From contig JAHFEI010000064.1 in NCBI GenBank assembly GCA_023248615.1, forward strand, positions 1 to 8,913: a DNA stretch of 8,913 nt, given 5' to 3'. Shown in pieces: positions 1-7,704 of the stretch. Under the pieces are notes generated by a model, which was not told where the DNA came from, did no database searches, and saw only the letters and a list, made by a program, of their open reading frames with translations. The first letter of the stretch is position 1. Every line of letters starts with the position of its first letter. A program made the position numbers and the translations under genes. The stretch is from Nitrospinales bacterium. Its GTDB lineage: Bacteria > Nitrospinota_A > UBA7883 > JACRGQ01.

Positions 1-905
1 TTGTTACCCGTTCTGATTTTGATGGATTAGTCAGCGGAGCCTTGTTAAAAGAGGCTGGAATAATAAACGATTTCCTTTTTGTGCATCCCAAGGATATACA
101 GGACGGGAAAGTGCCAGTGACGGAAAACGACGTGCTGGCGAACGTTCCCTACGCGAAGGGGTGCGGCCTTTGGTTCGACCACCACGTAAGCGAAGACGAG
201 CGCGGCGCAGGGGTGGAGTTTAAGGGAGCTTCCCGCCCGGCGGATTCTGCGGCGCGCATTATTTACGACTACTACGGCGGCAAGGCAAAATTCGGCCACA
301 TGGACGCGATGATGGAAGCGGTGGATAAATCCGATTCGGGCAGGCTCACCTCGGACGAAGTGCTAAACCCCACTGGCTGGATGATGCTTTCGTTCATTAT
401 GGATCCGCGTACCGGGTTGGGCAGGTTTCGGGAGTATCGCATAAGCAACCTGCAACTCATGTCGGAGATGATAGAGCTTTGCCGCACAAAAACTGCGGAA
501 GAGATTTTGGCGCACCCGGACGTGGCGGAACGCGTGGTGAAGTACAAGGAGCAGGAAAAGCTGTTCCGCGAACTGCTCGCAAAACATGTGCGCACGGACG
601 GCAACGTGATAATCGCCGACCTTCGTGGCGTATCGGAAATAGCCTCCGGCAACAGGTTCCTTATTTACGCCCTTAACCCTAAACAAAATATCTCCATCTG
701 GATGGTGGACGGCAGGGCGAAACAAAATGTCGTCTTCTCGGTGGGGCATTCGATAATAACCCGCACATCCAAGACCAAGGTCGGGAGCCTGATGCTGAAG
801 CACGGCGGCGGTGGGCACGACAAGGTGGGTACCTGCCAGGTGCCGTACGACAAGGCCGATACGGTGCTTGCCGAACTTGTGGCAAAAGTAAAATCGGACG
901 GCTGA
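1..905 (+). CDS. DHH-family phosphoesterase (exopolyphosphatase-like), 5'-truncated
   Basis: The reading frame is open from the left edge (codons in phase with position 3) to the TGA at 903-905, giving 300 visible residues. The true start lies outside the window, and the in-frame TTG at 42 is internal because conserved sequence precedes it. Visible motifs, numbered from the first full codon, are SDFDG (4-8), the metal-binding motif I of DHH phosphoesterases; FDHH (58-61), the name-giving motif III; DKSDSG (108-113), the motif IV region; and GGGGHDKVG (268-276), the glycine-rich end of a DHHA1-type substrate domain. The family hydrolyses phosphodiester or phosphoanhydride bonds (RecJ, NrnA, pyrophosphatases, some exopolyphosphatases) with two Mn/Mg ions in the cytoplasm. 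This subtype is often labelled exopolyphosphatase, but the substrate (polyphosphate, nanoRNA, cyclic dinucleotide) cannot be told from sequence. Only the first few residues appear to be missing. The gene ends at a shared terminator facing the minus-strand glycosyltransferase. Confidence 0.9.
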   Translation, partial: VTRSDFDGLVSGALLKEAGIINDFLFVHPKDIQDGKVPVTENDVLANVPYAKGCGLWFDHHVSEDERGAGVEFKGASRPADSAARIIYDYYGGKAKFGHMDAMMEAVDKSDSGRLTSDEVLNPTGWMMLSFIMDPRTGLGRFREYRISNLQLMSEMIELCRTKTAEEILAHPDVAERVVKYKEQEKLFRELLAKHVRTDGNVIIADLRGVSEIASGNRFLIYALNPKQNISIWMVDGRAKQNVVFSVGHSIITRTSKTKVGSLMLKHGGGGHDKVGTCQVPYDKADTVLAELVAKVKSDG

Positions 906-950
906 TTACAAAAAAACTTTTGGGGGGCGGCCACGCCCCCTTTTTTGTAA
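906..950. terminator. Bidirectional intrinsic terminator between convergent genes
   Basis: A 7-bp GC stem, GGGGGCG (923-929) with CGCCCCC (934-940), closes on a GCCA loop and is followed by six T (941-946). On the other strand the A run at 910-916 serves as the U tract. The flanks extend the palindrome: TTACAAAAAA (906-915) is complementary to TTTTTTGTAA (941-950), with a short unpaired stretch 916-922 on the left arm. It starts directly after the TGA of the DHH gene and lies 34 bases from the glycosyltransferase stop, so it can end transcription from both sides. Confidence 0.9.
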
Positions 951-983
951 AAGTACGCGGCTTGTCATCCTTGAAATGCGGCG

Positions 984-1748
984 TTATTTGGGGGTGGGGG
1001 GATGGTGTAGCGCGTACAGCCTGTCGTACTTGGTGTAGGTATGGAACGCGCTAAGCACGCACAGGATAAGGCCGGGTATGCCATCCAGAAAACCCAGTTT
1101 CAGGAAATACATTTTTACGAACGTAAAAAGTGGCCGTAGCGTAACGTCTATTACGGTCGATTTTTTGCCTTCTTTAAACGCTTCCTGCGCCGCCACCCGC
1201 GTGAAGTTGTCTATGGTGCGGAAGTGGCTGTAAATCGAATCGAACGAAAGGTGGTACAGGTCGCCATTTAGGTTTTCCACTTTGCCCGTCACGCGTAGCG
1301 TATCGTGGGGGTCTGTGCCTCCCCACCGCGCCAGCGATTTTTTCACCAGCCTTACTTTACGCGCCGGGTACCACCCGCAATGTTTTATCCACCTATTGAT
1401 GTAATAAACGCGGCGCGGCATTGCGTATCCGTCCGCTTTCGGGTTTTGCATCACCGCCAAGATTTCCTCCCGTAGCTTTTCGGATACGCGCTCATCGGCA
1501 TCCAGCGAAAGTGCCCACTCGTTGCTTGTCTCGTCCAGCGCGATGTTTTTTTGTTTTACGTGTCCCGGCCAATCGCGCTCTATCACGCGAGTTTTCGGGA
1601 AAGATGCGGCAATCTCCCGCGTGCGGTCGGCGCTATGGGAATCCACAACGACAATCTCATCAACCCAGTAAAGGCTTTTCAGGCAATCCGCTATCTTGGC
1701 CTCTTCGTTAAAGGTGATGATAGCGGCGGAAATTTTCGGCGCCGTCAC
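984..1748 (-). CDS. Family 2 glycosyltransferase, WaaE/KdtX-like (LPS core)
   Basis: A 254-residue GT-A fold glycosyltransferase. The N-terminus has the family 2 nucleotide-sugar signature: AAIITFNEE (8-16), then EIVVVDSHSADRT (31-43). LSLDADE (81-87) holds the DxD-like metal and UDP/NDP-sugar binding motif. CGWYPARKVRLVKK (124-137) and the GGTDPHDTL stretch (143-151) fit the acceptor region of the WaaE/KdtX/LgtF group, which add glucose or heptose to the LPS inner core at the cytoplasmic face of the inner membrane. A hydrophobic C-terminal stretch (about 204-238) could hold the protein at the membrane. The start is GTG, 4 bases after the TGA of the Trm112-like gene. An ATG overlapping that TGA (TGATG) is in another frame and meets a stop at once, so GTG is preferred and translation is probably coupled. 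The donor and acceptor sugars are not predictable, and a role in another surface glycan is possible. Confidence 0.87.
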   Translation of the reverse strand: MTAPKISAAIITFNEEAKIADCLKSLYWVDEIVVVDSHSADRTREIAASFPKTRVIERDWPGHVKQKNIALDETSNEWALSLDADERVSEKLREEILAVMQNPKADGYAMPRRVYYINRWIKHCGWYPARKVRLVKKSLARWGGTDPHDTLRVTGKVENLNGDLYHLSFDSIYSHFRTIDNFTRVAAQEAFKEGKKSTVIDVTLRPLFTFVKMYFLKLGFLDGIPGLILCVLSAFHTYTKYDRLYALHHPPTPK

Positions 1749-1752
1749 GGCA

Positions 1753-1947
1753 TCAGGTTTTTCGGGGCTTCAGGTTTTCGTCCAGCGGCACGGCTTCGTC
1801 TATTATCATCACCGGTATGCCGTCTTTAATCTCGTATAAAAGGCGGCACGGGGCGCAAACGAGGCCGCTTTCCTTGTCGGCCAGTTTCAGGTTCCCCTTG
1901 CATTTCGGGCAAGCTAGGATATCCAAAAGTTCTTTCGCAATAGCCAT
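1753..1947 (-). CDS. Trm112/YcaR-like zinc-ribbon protein (UPF0434)
   Basis: A 64-residue protein starting at the ATG at 1947-1945, preceded by a purine-rich AGAGGGA about 6 bases upstream. The frame continues further upstream but runs through the end of the protease gene, so the short form is chosen. It has two cysteine pairs, CPKC (13-16) and CAPC (31-34), which form the single zinc ribbon of the Trm112/YcaR family, followed by the characteristic YEIKDGIPVMIIDEA (38-52). Length and motif order match bacterial YcaR. In eukaryotes and archaea Trm112 activates methyltransferases; the bacterial role is poorly defined. In E. coli ycaR lies between lpxK and kdsB in the lipid A/Kdo region, and here it is directly upstream of an LPS-type glycosyltransferase, a comparable envelope context. 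It sits 41 bases after the lipoprotein gene and 4 bases before the glycosyltransferase, consistent with one operon. Confidence 0.9.
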   Translation of the reverse strand: MAIAKELLDILACPKCKGNLKLADKESGLVCAPCRLLYEIKDGIPVMIIDEAVPLDENLKPRKT

Positions 1948-1988
1948 CTGTTTCCCTCTCTCTACGCTTGTTATATAGCGGACGCAGT

Positions 1989-2666
1989 TTAAATACCCGC
2001 CGCCTTGGCCATTTCCGAGCCATTTAACCCTATGCCAGCCGCCGCCATGGCATCGTATGCAAACTGGTCTGCTTGCAATTCCTGCGGCAGGTCGAACTGT
2101 TGCGCACCCACCCGCAGTTTTCCTGCGGAGTGGTTCAACGCGGCATGCCCCATCTCGTGATAGGCGACAAAAGCCAGCGCCGAAATAAAAGCTTCGTTTC
2201 CGCCCCAGGCTGGCGATGCGGTTTTGAGCTTGGCCATAAAATCGTTTGAAAGGTACACGGAGCGGTAAATCGTGTATGCGTTTGCCGACATGCCGGAGCA
2301 TAGGTAAACCCCTATTCGGTTATCGCTACGCGGCGGGTTGTCCAAAAGCTGTGCGCCATGCACTGGCGGCAGGATATCCGTCCTTAGCGCCAATGCCGGG
2401 TTAATCCTGTCTACAATCCACGCGATGTCATTGTAGTACGGGGAGCGGGAAGACGCGCAGTCCACCCCCGGCCCAAGGTCTGCGAATGAATTTGCCTCCA
2501 TTTTTTCCAGGGCTTTTTTTTCGGAGAAGTTTACCGTCAGGTTGGCGTTCTTGTCGCCAACGGTCAGTTGCCCGTGCGAGCCCGCCCCACATGCCGAAAC
2601 GGCGAGGAAGAGCAACAGGCTGGCTAGCCTTCGTGCGCGGCAAACGTAACTTACAGGTAATACCAT
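1989..2666 (-). CDS. Predicted lipoprotein zinc metalloprotease (M48-like HExxH/ExxAD)
   Basis: A 225-residue protein with a basic N-terminus (RARR, 10-13), a hydrophobic core (14-22) and a lipobox VSAC (23-26), which suggests signal peptidase II processing and lipidation of Cys26. The catalytic signature is HEMGHAALNH (170-179), a HExxH zinc motif. It is followed by ELQAD (196-200), matching the ExxAD motif in which Glu supplies the third zinc ligand in M48-like gluzincins. The protein is shorter than BepA-type M48 proteases and shows no TPR segment; residues 30-160 contain nothing I recognise. A membrane-anchored periplasmic or outer-membrane protease is inferred; the substrate is unknown. 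The start ATG (2666-2664) is the only one giving a full signal peptide. The AGAGG in front of it is only 1 base away, which is unusually close, and an in-frame stop lies just upstream. It is the first gene of the minus-strand group and divergent from clpC. Confidence 0.75.
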   Translation of the reverse strand: MVLPVSYVCRARRLASLLLFLAVSACGAGSHGQLTVGDKNANLTVNFSEKKALEKMEANSFADLGPGVDCASSRSPYYNDIAWIVDRINPALALRTDILPPVHGAQLLDNPPRSDNRIGVYLCSGMSANAYTIYRSVYLSNDFMAKLKTASPAWGGNEAFISALAFVAYHEMGHAALNHSAGKLRVGAQQFDLPQELQADQFAYDAMAAAGIGLNGSEMAKAAGI

Positions 2667-2756
2667 ACCTCTAAGATACTAGCATTTATATGGTGTACGG
2701 CAAAATTTCCGATAAACATGGTTGGGGTGTAGAATGATGTGCGGCGAAGGGCTAAA

Positions 2757-2785
2757 TTGCCTATTTGAATCCGGGCGTTTATATG
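2757..2785 (+). promoter_or_regulatory. Candidate sigma-70-like promoter upstream of clpC
   Basis: TTGCCT (2757-2762, four of six matches to TTGACA) and TATATG (2780-2785, four of six to TATAAT) are separated by exactly 17 bases, about 50 bases before the clpC start. The whole divergent intergenic region is 2667-2835. It has no CtsR heptad repeats, no inverted repeat of CIRCE type and no clear sigma-32 type box, so heat-shock control is not evident. For the opposite gene a TTGCCG (2703-2698, minus strand) can be seen, but its spacing to any -10 is poor. Both are weak calls. Confidence 0.35.
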
Positions 2786-2822
2786 GCAGGATGATAACTG
2801 TAGGTAGGGCAGACGAATAAAT

Positions 2823-2826
2823 GGAG
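2823..2826 (+). promoter_or_regulatory. Ribosome binding site that decides the clpC start
   Basis: GGAG lies 9 bases before the ATG at 2836. The alternative ATG at 2821, which would add five residues (MESQE), has only AGGG (2806-2809) 11 bases upstream. Family ClpC proteins usually begin with MF-x-x-FTERA, which matches 2836. Confidence 0.6.
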
Positions 2827-2835
2827 TCGCAAGAG

Positions 2836-5271
2836 ATGTTTAAGAAGTTCACCGAGCGGGCAAGGAAAGTAATCATACTTGCGCGTGAAGAGGCTGAAAA
2901 AAACCAGCACGAATACCTGGGTACCGAGCATCTACTTATGGGGATACTCAAGGACGGCGGCGGTGTGGCTATCGCCGTACTGCAACGGCTGGGTGCAGAC
3001 CTGCGGCAGATGAAGCTGGAGGTAGAGCGGCACATGCCCCCCACTTCCAGCGTGCTTATTATCGGGGATATTCCTTTTACCGCCCGCGCCAAAAAGGTGC
3101 TGGAATATGCCGTAGAGGAAGCGCGTTCCATGGGGCATAGCTACATAGGCACGGAGCATATGCTCCTTGGCCTGATGAGGGAGAAGGACGGCGTGGCCGC
3201 ACGGATACTGATATCGCTTAACCTGCACTACACCGAAATACGGGAACAGACCATTAACCTGCTTCGCGAGCCGGTATCGCCGAACCAGGAAAAACAGCAG
3301 AGCAAAACTCCCGCGCTGGACGAGTTTGGCAGGGACCTTACCGAACTGGCGCAGGATGGGAAGCTTGATCCGGTGATAGGGCGCGAGAACGAAATAGATC
3401 GTCTTATCCAGATACTTGCCCGGCGCACGAAAAACAACCCGATATTGATAGGCGAGCCTGGTGTGGGCAAGACCGCCATAGTGGAAGGGCTTTCACAAAG
3501 GATTTACAACCGCGAGGTGCCGCAACTCCTTCACGACAAGCGCGTTGTGGCGCTGGATCTGGGGGCGATAATCGCCGGAACTAAATACCGCGGTCAGTTT
3601 GAGCAACGCATCAAGGCCATAATGAAGGAAATAGTGCTGAGCAAGAACGTTATCATCTTCATAGATGAGATACACACCTTGGTCGGAGCCGGAGCGGCTG
3701 AAGGCTCGGTGGATGCCTCCAACATGCTAAAGCCCGCGCTCTCCCGCGGCGAGGTGCAGTGCATAGGCGCCACCACTATCGACGAATACCGCAAGTATAT
3801 AGAGAAGAACGGCGCCTTGGAGCGCAGGTTCCAGCCGATAATGGTGAACGCCCCAAGCGTTGACGAGACGATAATGATAATCAAGGGTCTCAAGAACGAA
3901 TACGAGGCGCACCACAAGGCGATAATCACCGATGGCGCCATCCGTGCCGCAGTTTCCCTTTCCGACCGGTACATAGCGGATCGCTTCCTGCCGGACAAGG
4001 CGATAGACGTAATAGACGAGGCCGGTTCACGCGTGCGGCTACGGCAGGTAACATTCCCGCCGGAAGTGCGCGATGTGCAACGCAAGCTGGATGACATCGT
4101 GCGCGAGAAGCGCGAGCGGATAGAAAAACAGGAGTTCGAGTACGCAGTCGAATTGCGCGACCAGGAAACAAGGATGCGCAAAGACCTGGAGTTCCTGAAA
4201 GAAAAATGGGAAGACGAAGGACATGCCACCTCCAAGCCGGAAGTGACGGAATCGGACGTGGCGCAGGTTGTTTCCTCCATTACCGGGATACCGGTTAACC
4301 GGCTGGCAAAAGAGGAATCGGAGCGCCTGAGAGATATGGCGAAAGAGATAAAGCGCAGGATATTCGGCCAGGACGAGGCGGCGGAAGTGGTGTGCGAGGC
4401 GGTTCGCAGGTCGCGCGCTGGCCTTAAGGATCATATGAGGCCAATGGGGTCGTTCCTGTTCCTTGGCCCTACCGGCGTTGGGAAAACAGAGCTTGCGCAT
4501 GTGCTGGCGGAGAACCTGTTCGGAGACAGGCGCACGCTGATCAGGCTGGACATGTCGGAGTACGGTGAAAAGTTTTCCGCCTCCAAACTGACTGGCGCCC
4601 CGCCAGGCTATGTGGGCTACGAAGAGGGCGGGCAACTTACCGAGCAGGTGCGCCGCAGGCCGTATTCCGTGGTGCTGTTGGACGAGATTGAAAAAGCGCA
4701 TCCGGACGTTTACCAGTTGCTGTTGCAGATAATGGACGACGGTAGCCTTACAGACAGCTACGGGAGGCGCGTGAGCTTCCGCAACGTGATATTGATAATG
4801 ACGTCCAACCTGTCGGCCAGGCTGATAGAGAAGGATTTCACGATGGGCTTCCAGACGCTTGGAGAGTCGGTGTCGCACAAAAAGATGTCCGACTCCATCC
4901 GGTCGGAACTGAAAAAATCATTCAGCCCCGAGTTTTTGAACCGCATCGACGAGATTGTGGTGTTCAAAAAACTCGACCGCGCTTCGATATCCTCCGTAGT
5001 CGACCTGCAACTTGACAAGGTGCGGGAGAGGATGAAGGAGGAGAATTTGCAGCTTGAGGTGACACCCGGGGCAAAAGAATGGCTTATAGACAAGGGATAC
5101 GATCCGGCCTATGGTGCGCGACCACTCAGGCGCACCATACAGAAATACCTTGAGAACCCGTTATCGGAGAAAATCCTGTCCGGGGAAGTCAGGCCTGGTG
5201 GCATCATACTGGTGGAGTTGCGTGGGGACTCCCTATACCTTACCGAAAAAGCGACGGTAGAAGCCGTTTAA
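2836..5271 (+). CDS. clpC: ClpC-type AAA+ unfoldase, ATPase subunit of Clp protease
   Basis: An 811-residue Hsp100 protein of normal ClpC length. In order: an N domain with two Clp_N repeats (FTERARKV at 5-12 and FTARAKKV at 81-88, each followed by a GTEH motif at 29-32 and 105-108); AAA1 with Walker A GEPGVGKT (206-213) and Walker B IFIDEIH (D277, E278); a short coiled-coil M domain with a UVR-like stretch (about 416-465), much shorter than the ClpB M domain and typical of ClpC; AAA2 with Walker A GPTGVGKT (544-551) and Walker B LLDEIEKAH (D616, E617); and a C-terminal D2 small domain with GYDPAYGARPLRR (754-766). MGF (670-672) sits where ClpC carries its ClpP-docking VGF/LGF loop. The protein unfolds cytoplasmic substrates with ATP and feeds them to ClpP. 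It is first in a possible clpC-bamA-skp run; bamA begins 59 bases after the TAA with no terminator between. The start at 2836 is chosen over 2821 by family N-terminus and ribosome site. Confidence 0.96.
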   Translation: MFKKFTERARKVIILAREEAEKNQHEYLGTEHLLMGILKDGGGVAIAVLQRLGADLRQMKLEVERHMPPTSSVLIIGDIPFTARAKKVLEYAVEEARSMGHSYIGTEHMLLGLMREKDGVAARILISLNLHYTEIREQTINLLREPVSPNQEKQQSKTPALDEFGRDLTELAQDGKLDPVIGRENEIDRLIQILARRTKNNPILIGEPGVGKTAIVEGLSQRIYNREVPQLLHDKRVVALDLGAIIAGTKYRGQFEQRIKAIMKEIVLSKNVIIFIDEIHTLVGAGAAEGSVDASNMLKPALSRGEVQCIGATTIDEYRKYIEKNGALERRFQPIMVNAPSVDETIMIIKGLKNEYEAHHKAIITDGAIRAAVSLSDRYIADRFLPDKAIDVIDEAGSRVRLRQVTFPPEVRDVQRKLDDIVREKRERIEKQEFEYAVELRDQETRMRKDLEFLKEKWEDEGHATSKPEVTESDVAQVVSSITGIPVNRLAKEESERLRDMAKEIKRRIFGQDEAAEVVCEAVRRSRAGLKDHMRPMGSFLFLGPTGVGKTELAHVLAENLFGDRRTLIRLDMSEYGEKFSASKLTGAPPGYVGYEEGGQLTEQVRRRPYSVVLLDEIEKAHPDVYQLLLQIMDDGSLTDSYGRRVSFRNVILIMTSNLSARLIEKDFTMGFQTLGESVSHKKMSDSIRSELKKSFSPEFLNRIDEIVVFKKLDRASISSVVDLQLDKVRERMKEENLQLEVTPGAKEWLIDKGYDPAYGARPLRRTIQKYLENPLSEKILSGEVRPGGIILVELRGDSLYLTEKATVEAV

Positions 5272-5330
5272 ATGTTTTAGACCGTACGTTTTTACAGGTG
5301 GGGGTTTTTATTTGTTCGGCACAGCTAAGG

Positions 5331-7625
5331 ATGGCCTTTAGCATCCTTAGAAGGGTATCCCTGTTCGTCCTTCCCTGGCTCATCTTGGGGTCGGGTTTCG
5401 CCCACGCATTTGAGATTGATAAACCTATCAAGGAAATCCGGATAGAAGGCAACCAGCGCGCAAATGCCGGTACCATACGCTTCTACATACGTTCCAAAGA
5501 GGGAGAAAAATACTCTGTCAAGCAGACCCGTGAAGATATCCGCAAGGTATACAGCCTGGGTTATTTCGACGACATACGCCTGGAAGTGGAAGACCAGCCG
5601 GATGGCATGGTGTTGGCCTATGTAGTTAAGGAAAAGCCGTTCATCAAATCTGTAACCTACAAGGGAATTACCGAGATACCCGAGAAGGATGTGCAGAGCA
5701 TGACGAACCTTAAGAAGGGAGCCTTCTTCCAGAGGCATGTGGCCATAAAAGATATCCAGAAGATAAAGAAAAAATACCTCAAGAAAGGGTACTATTTCAC
5801 GGAAATATCCTACATCACGAAAGACGCTGGCAATAACCAGGTGGACGTAATCTATGACGTTAAGGAAAAAAGCCGCGTGAAAATCGGCAGGGTCTATTTT
5901 AGGGGAAACAAGTTCTTCAAGGATTACCAGCTAGCCGAAGTTATCGAAAGCAAGGGCGCCGCATTCTGGAGCATCTTCTCCGAGTCCGGCAATTACCAGC
6001 GGGAGATATTAAAGACCGATGTGCTGAGGCTGGAGGCGTATTACCGGGACTTCGGTTTTATGAAAGCCAGGCTGGAAGACCCACGCGTAGAGGTGGACAA
6101 AGAAAACGGGATGATCCTTATAACTATAGCCATCCATGAGGGCGACCAGTACTTCGTAAGGAACATAACCGCCGAAGGGGACAGCATCCATACGAAGGAA
6201 GAGATACTCGGAAAAATAAAACTCAAAAAGGGGGATGCGTTCGACCAGTCCTCATTCCGCACCAGTCTTTTCCAAATTACAGATATGTATTCCAATGATG
6301 GCTATGCCTACGCCAGCCCGTTGCCGGAGATAAGGGAAGACGTCGAAAGCAAGACCGTGGATATCAATGTGAAAGTTGATGCAGGGCAGATGGTTTATAT
6401 AAGCAGGTTCAACATAAGCGGCAACAACAAGACTTCCGATAACGTAATTCGCCGGGAATTCCGCCTGCTGGAGGGCGAGCGCTTCAGCGGCGAAAAGCTG
6501 AACCGCACACGCCAGCGCCTCCAAAACACCGGGTACTTCGCCAGCGTTGATATAGAACAGAAAAGCGGCAAACTGCCGGACTTGATGGAACTTGATATCT
6601 CGGTTGCCGAAAAGGAAACCGGCCAGATACGAGCTGGCTTGGGGTATAGCTCCCTTGAGAACCTGATGGTGCAGGCACAAATCTCCGAGAGCAATTTCAT
6701 GGGGACTGGCAAAAAGGTCTCCGTTGGCGCCGAATCCTCCACGCTCCGTCAGGACTACTTTATTGATTTCACCGAACCGCGGTTCAAGGACAGGGATATA
6801 TCGCTCGGGTTCCAGATATTCAGCCACCAGTACGACTACATCAGTTATGTAACCAGGTCCAAGGGTGGTAGCCTCACGCTTGGCAGGGCACTAGGCGAGT
6901 ACACAGACGCATCGTTGGGCTACAAGCTTGAAAATGTGGAAGTGTCTCTAAATAGCGTCGTTACGAACATTGGGGCCTTCCTCCAGTCACAGGCGGGGAT
7001 GCGTACTACCAGTTCACTTACCGCTTCTGTAGCCCGGGATGTGCGCGACAACAACGTCAGCCCCACAACCGGGTACAAAAGCGACTTAGTGGCGCAGGTT
7101 GCCGGAGGGCCGTTAGGAGGCGGGGTGAACTATTACAAGCTTACCCTAGGCGGTAGCGAGTACAGCCCACTTCCATACGGGTTCGTATTGATGGGCCACG
7201 GTGAAATAAGGTACGCCAATTCCTACGGCGGACAACAGCTGCCGATATTCGAGCACTACTTCCTGGGCGGCCCGACGACGCTTCGCGGGTTCAACTTCAC
7301 CGATGTAGGCCCGATGGATACAAACAGGGACTCGATAGGCGGCGACTCGTCGCTCCTGTTTAACGTCGAAGTAAGCTACAACTTTACGAAGATGCTCCAA
7401 GGCGTGGCGTTTTACGACCGTGGCCAGGTTTACGGGGAAGAAGGGGACTTGACCAAGACAACAAGCAACAAGTATGACCTTTCCAATATGAGGCACAGCA
7501 TTGGCTGGGGATTGCGCTTCACCACACCGGTAATGCCGATATGGCTGGCGTGGGGCTTTAAACTGGACAAGAGGCCGGAAGAATCCGGCATGGAATTCCA
7601 CTTTACTATTGGGCGCACTTTCTAG
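5331..7625 (+). CDS. bamA: BamA, outer-membrane protein assembly factor (Omp85)
   Basis: A 764-residue Omp85 protein and central subunit of the BAM complex, which folds and inserts beta-barrel proteins into the outer membrane. A signal peptide (basic RR at 7-8, hydrophobic core, AHA at 24-26) precedes five POTRA domains at about 31-102, 103-182, 183-272, 273-352 and 353-430, each with the expected beta-alpha-alpha-beta-beta pattern and conserved G-N/G-x turns. A 16-strand barrel follows (431-764), with LRGF (651-654), equivalent to the VRGF loop 6 motif. The C-terminal beta-signal FHFTIGRTF ends in Phe, close to FQFNIGKTW of E. coli BamA. The ATG at 5331 gives a classical signal peptide. A GTG at 5298 in frame would add 11 residues and has no Shine-Dalgarno; the AAGG before 5331 is adjacent to the ATG, so neither start has ideal spacing. 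The TAG stop overlaps an AGGAGG sequence (7624-7629). Confidence 0.96.
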   Translation: MAFSILRRVSLFVLPWLILGSGFAHAFEIDKPIKEIRIEGNQRANAGTIRFYIRSKEGEKYSVKQTREDIRKVYSLGYFDDIRLEVEDQPDGMVLAYVVKEKPFIKSVTYKGITEIPEKDVQSMTNLKKGAFFQRHVAIKDIQKIKKKYLKKGYYFTEISYITKDAGNNQVDVIYDVKEKSRVKIGRVYFRGNKFFKDYQLAEVIESKGAAFWSIFSESGNYQREILKTDVLRLEAYYRDFGFMKARLEDPRVEVDKENGMILITIAIHEGDQYFVRNITAEGDSIHTKEEILGKIKLKKGDAFDQSSFRTSLFQITDMYSNDGYAYASPLPEIREDVESKTVDINVKVDAGQMVYISRFNISGNNKTSDNVIRREFRLLEGERFSGEKLNRTRQRLQNTGYFASVDIEQKSGKLPDLMELDISVAEKETGQIRAGLGYSSLENLMVQAQISESNFMGTGKKVSVGAESSTLRQDYFIDFTEPRFKDRDISLGFQIFSHQYDYISYVTRSKGGSLTLGRALGEYTDASLGYKLENVEVSLNSVVTNIGAFLQSQAGMRTTSSLTASVARDVRDNNVSPTTGYKSDLVAQVAGGPLGGGVNYYKLTLGGSEYSPLPYGFVLMGHGEIRYANSYGGQQLPIFEHYFLGGPTTLRGFNFTDVGPMDTNRDSIGGDSSLLFNVEVSYNFTKMLQGVAFYDRGQVYGEEGDLTKTTSNKYDLSNMRHSIGWGLRFTTPVMPIWLAWGFKLDKRPEESGMEFHFTIGRTF

Positions 7626-7635
7626 GAGGCGCGTT

Positions 7636-7695
7636 GTGTGGTCTAATTCATGGCTGGCGTGTCCCCAAACGATGGCTTATCACGGAAATGATTAG
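7636..7695 (+). other. Possible 19-codon small reading frame between bamA and skp
   Basis: GTG at 7636 opens a frame of 19 residues (MWSNSWLACPQTMAYHGND) ending at TAG 7693-7695. AGGAGG (7624-7629), which overlaps the bamA stop, lies 6 bases upstream, a good ribosome-binding distance. Its own stop overlaps the AGGAGG that serves skp. TTG at 7634 in another frame (25 codons) is an alternative that would run 7 bases into skp. The peptide resembles nothing I know. It may be a translational-coupling leader, or only intergenic sequence with a chance ribosome site. Confidence 0.2.
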
Positions 7696-7699
7696 GAGG
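7694..7699 (+). promoter_or_regulatory. Strong Shine-Dalgarno of skp
   Basis: AGGAGG with a 5-base spacer to the ATG at 7705. It is the best-placed ribosome site in the window and fixes the skp start. Confidence 0.85.
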
Positions 7700-7704
7700 A
7701 GATT

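Noticed and set aside
1948..2301. Upstream extension of the Trm112-like frame to 182 residues
   Set aside because: The extension runs through the 3' part of the protease gene in another frame, has low-complexity Arg/Gly-rich sequence, and the 64-residue form has its own ribosome site and full family length.
2821..2835. Five-residue N-terminal extension of ClpC from ATG 2821
   Set aside because: Family proteins start at MF-x-x-FTERA (2836), and GGAG at 2823-2826 is better placed for 2836 than AGGG is for 2821.
2667..2835. CtsR or CIRCE heat-shock operator before clpC
   Set aside because: No GGTCAAA-type heptad repeat and no TTAGCACTC-type inverted repeat is visible in the intergenic region.
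4039..4878. 279-codon open frame on the minus strand inside clpC
   Set aside because: It lies opposite the conserved AAA2 region of clpC, is rich in His/Arg/Leu as expected from a shadow of a high-GC coding strand, and has no recognisable domain.
6252..6827. 191-codon minus-strand frame inside bamA
   Set aside because: It is antisense to POTRA4-5 and the first barrel strands of BamA, with no domain or ribosome site noted; explained as a shadow frame.
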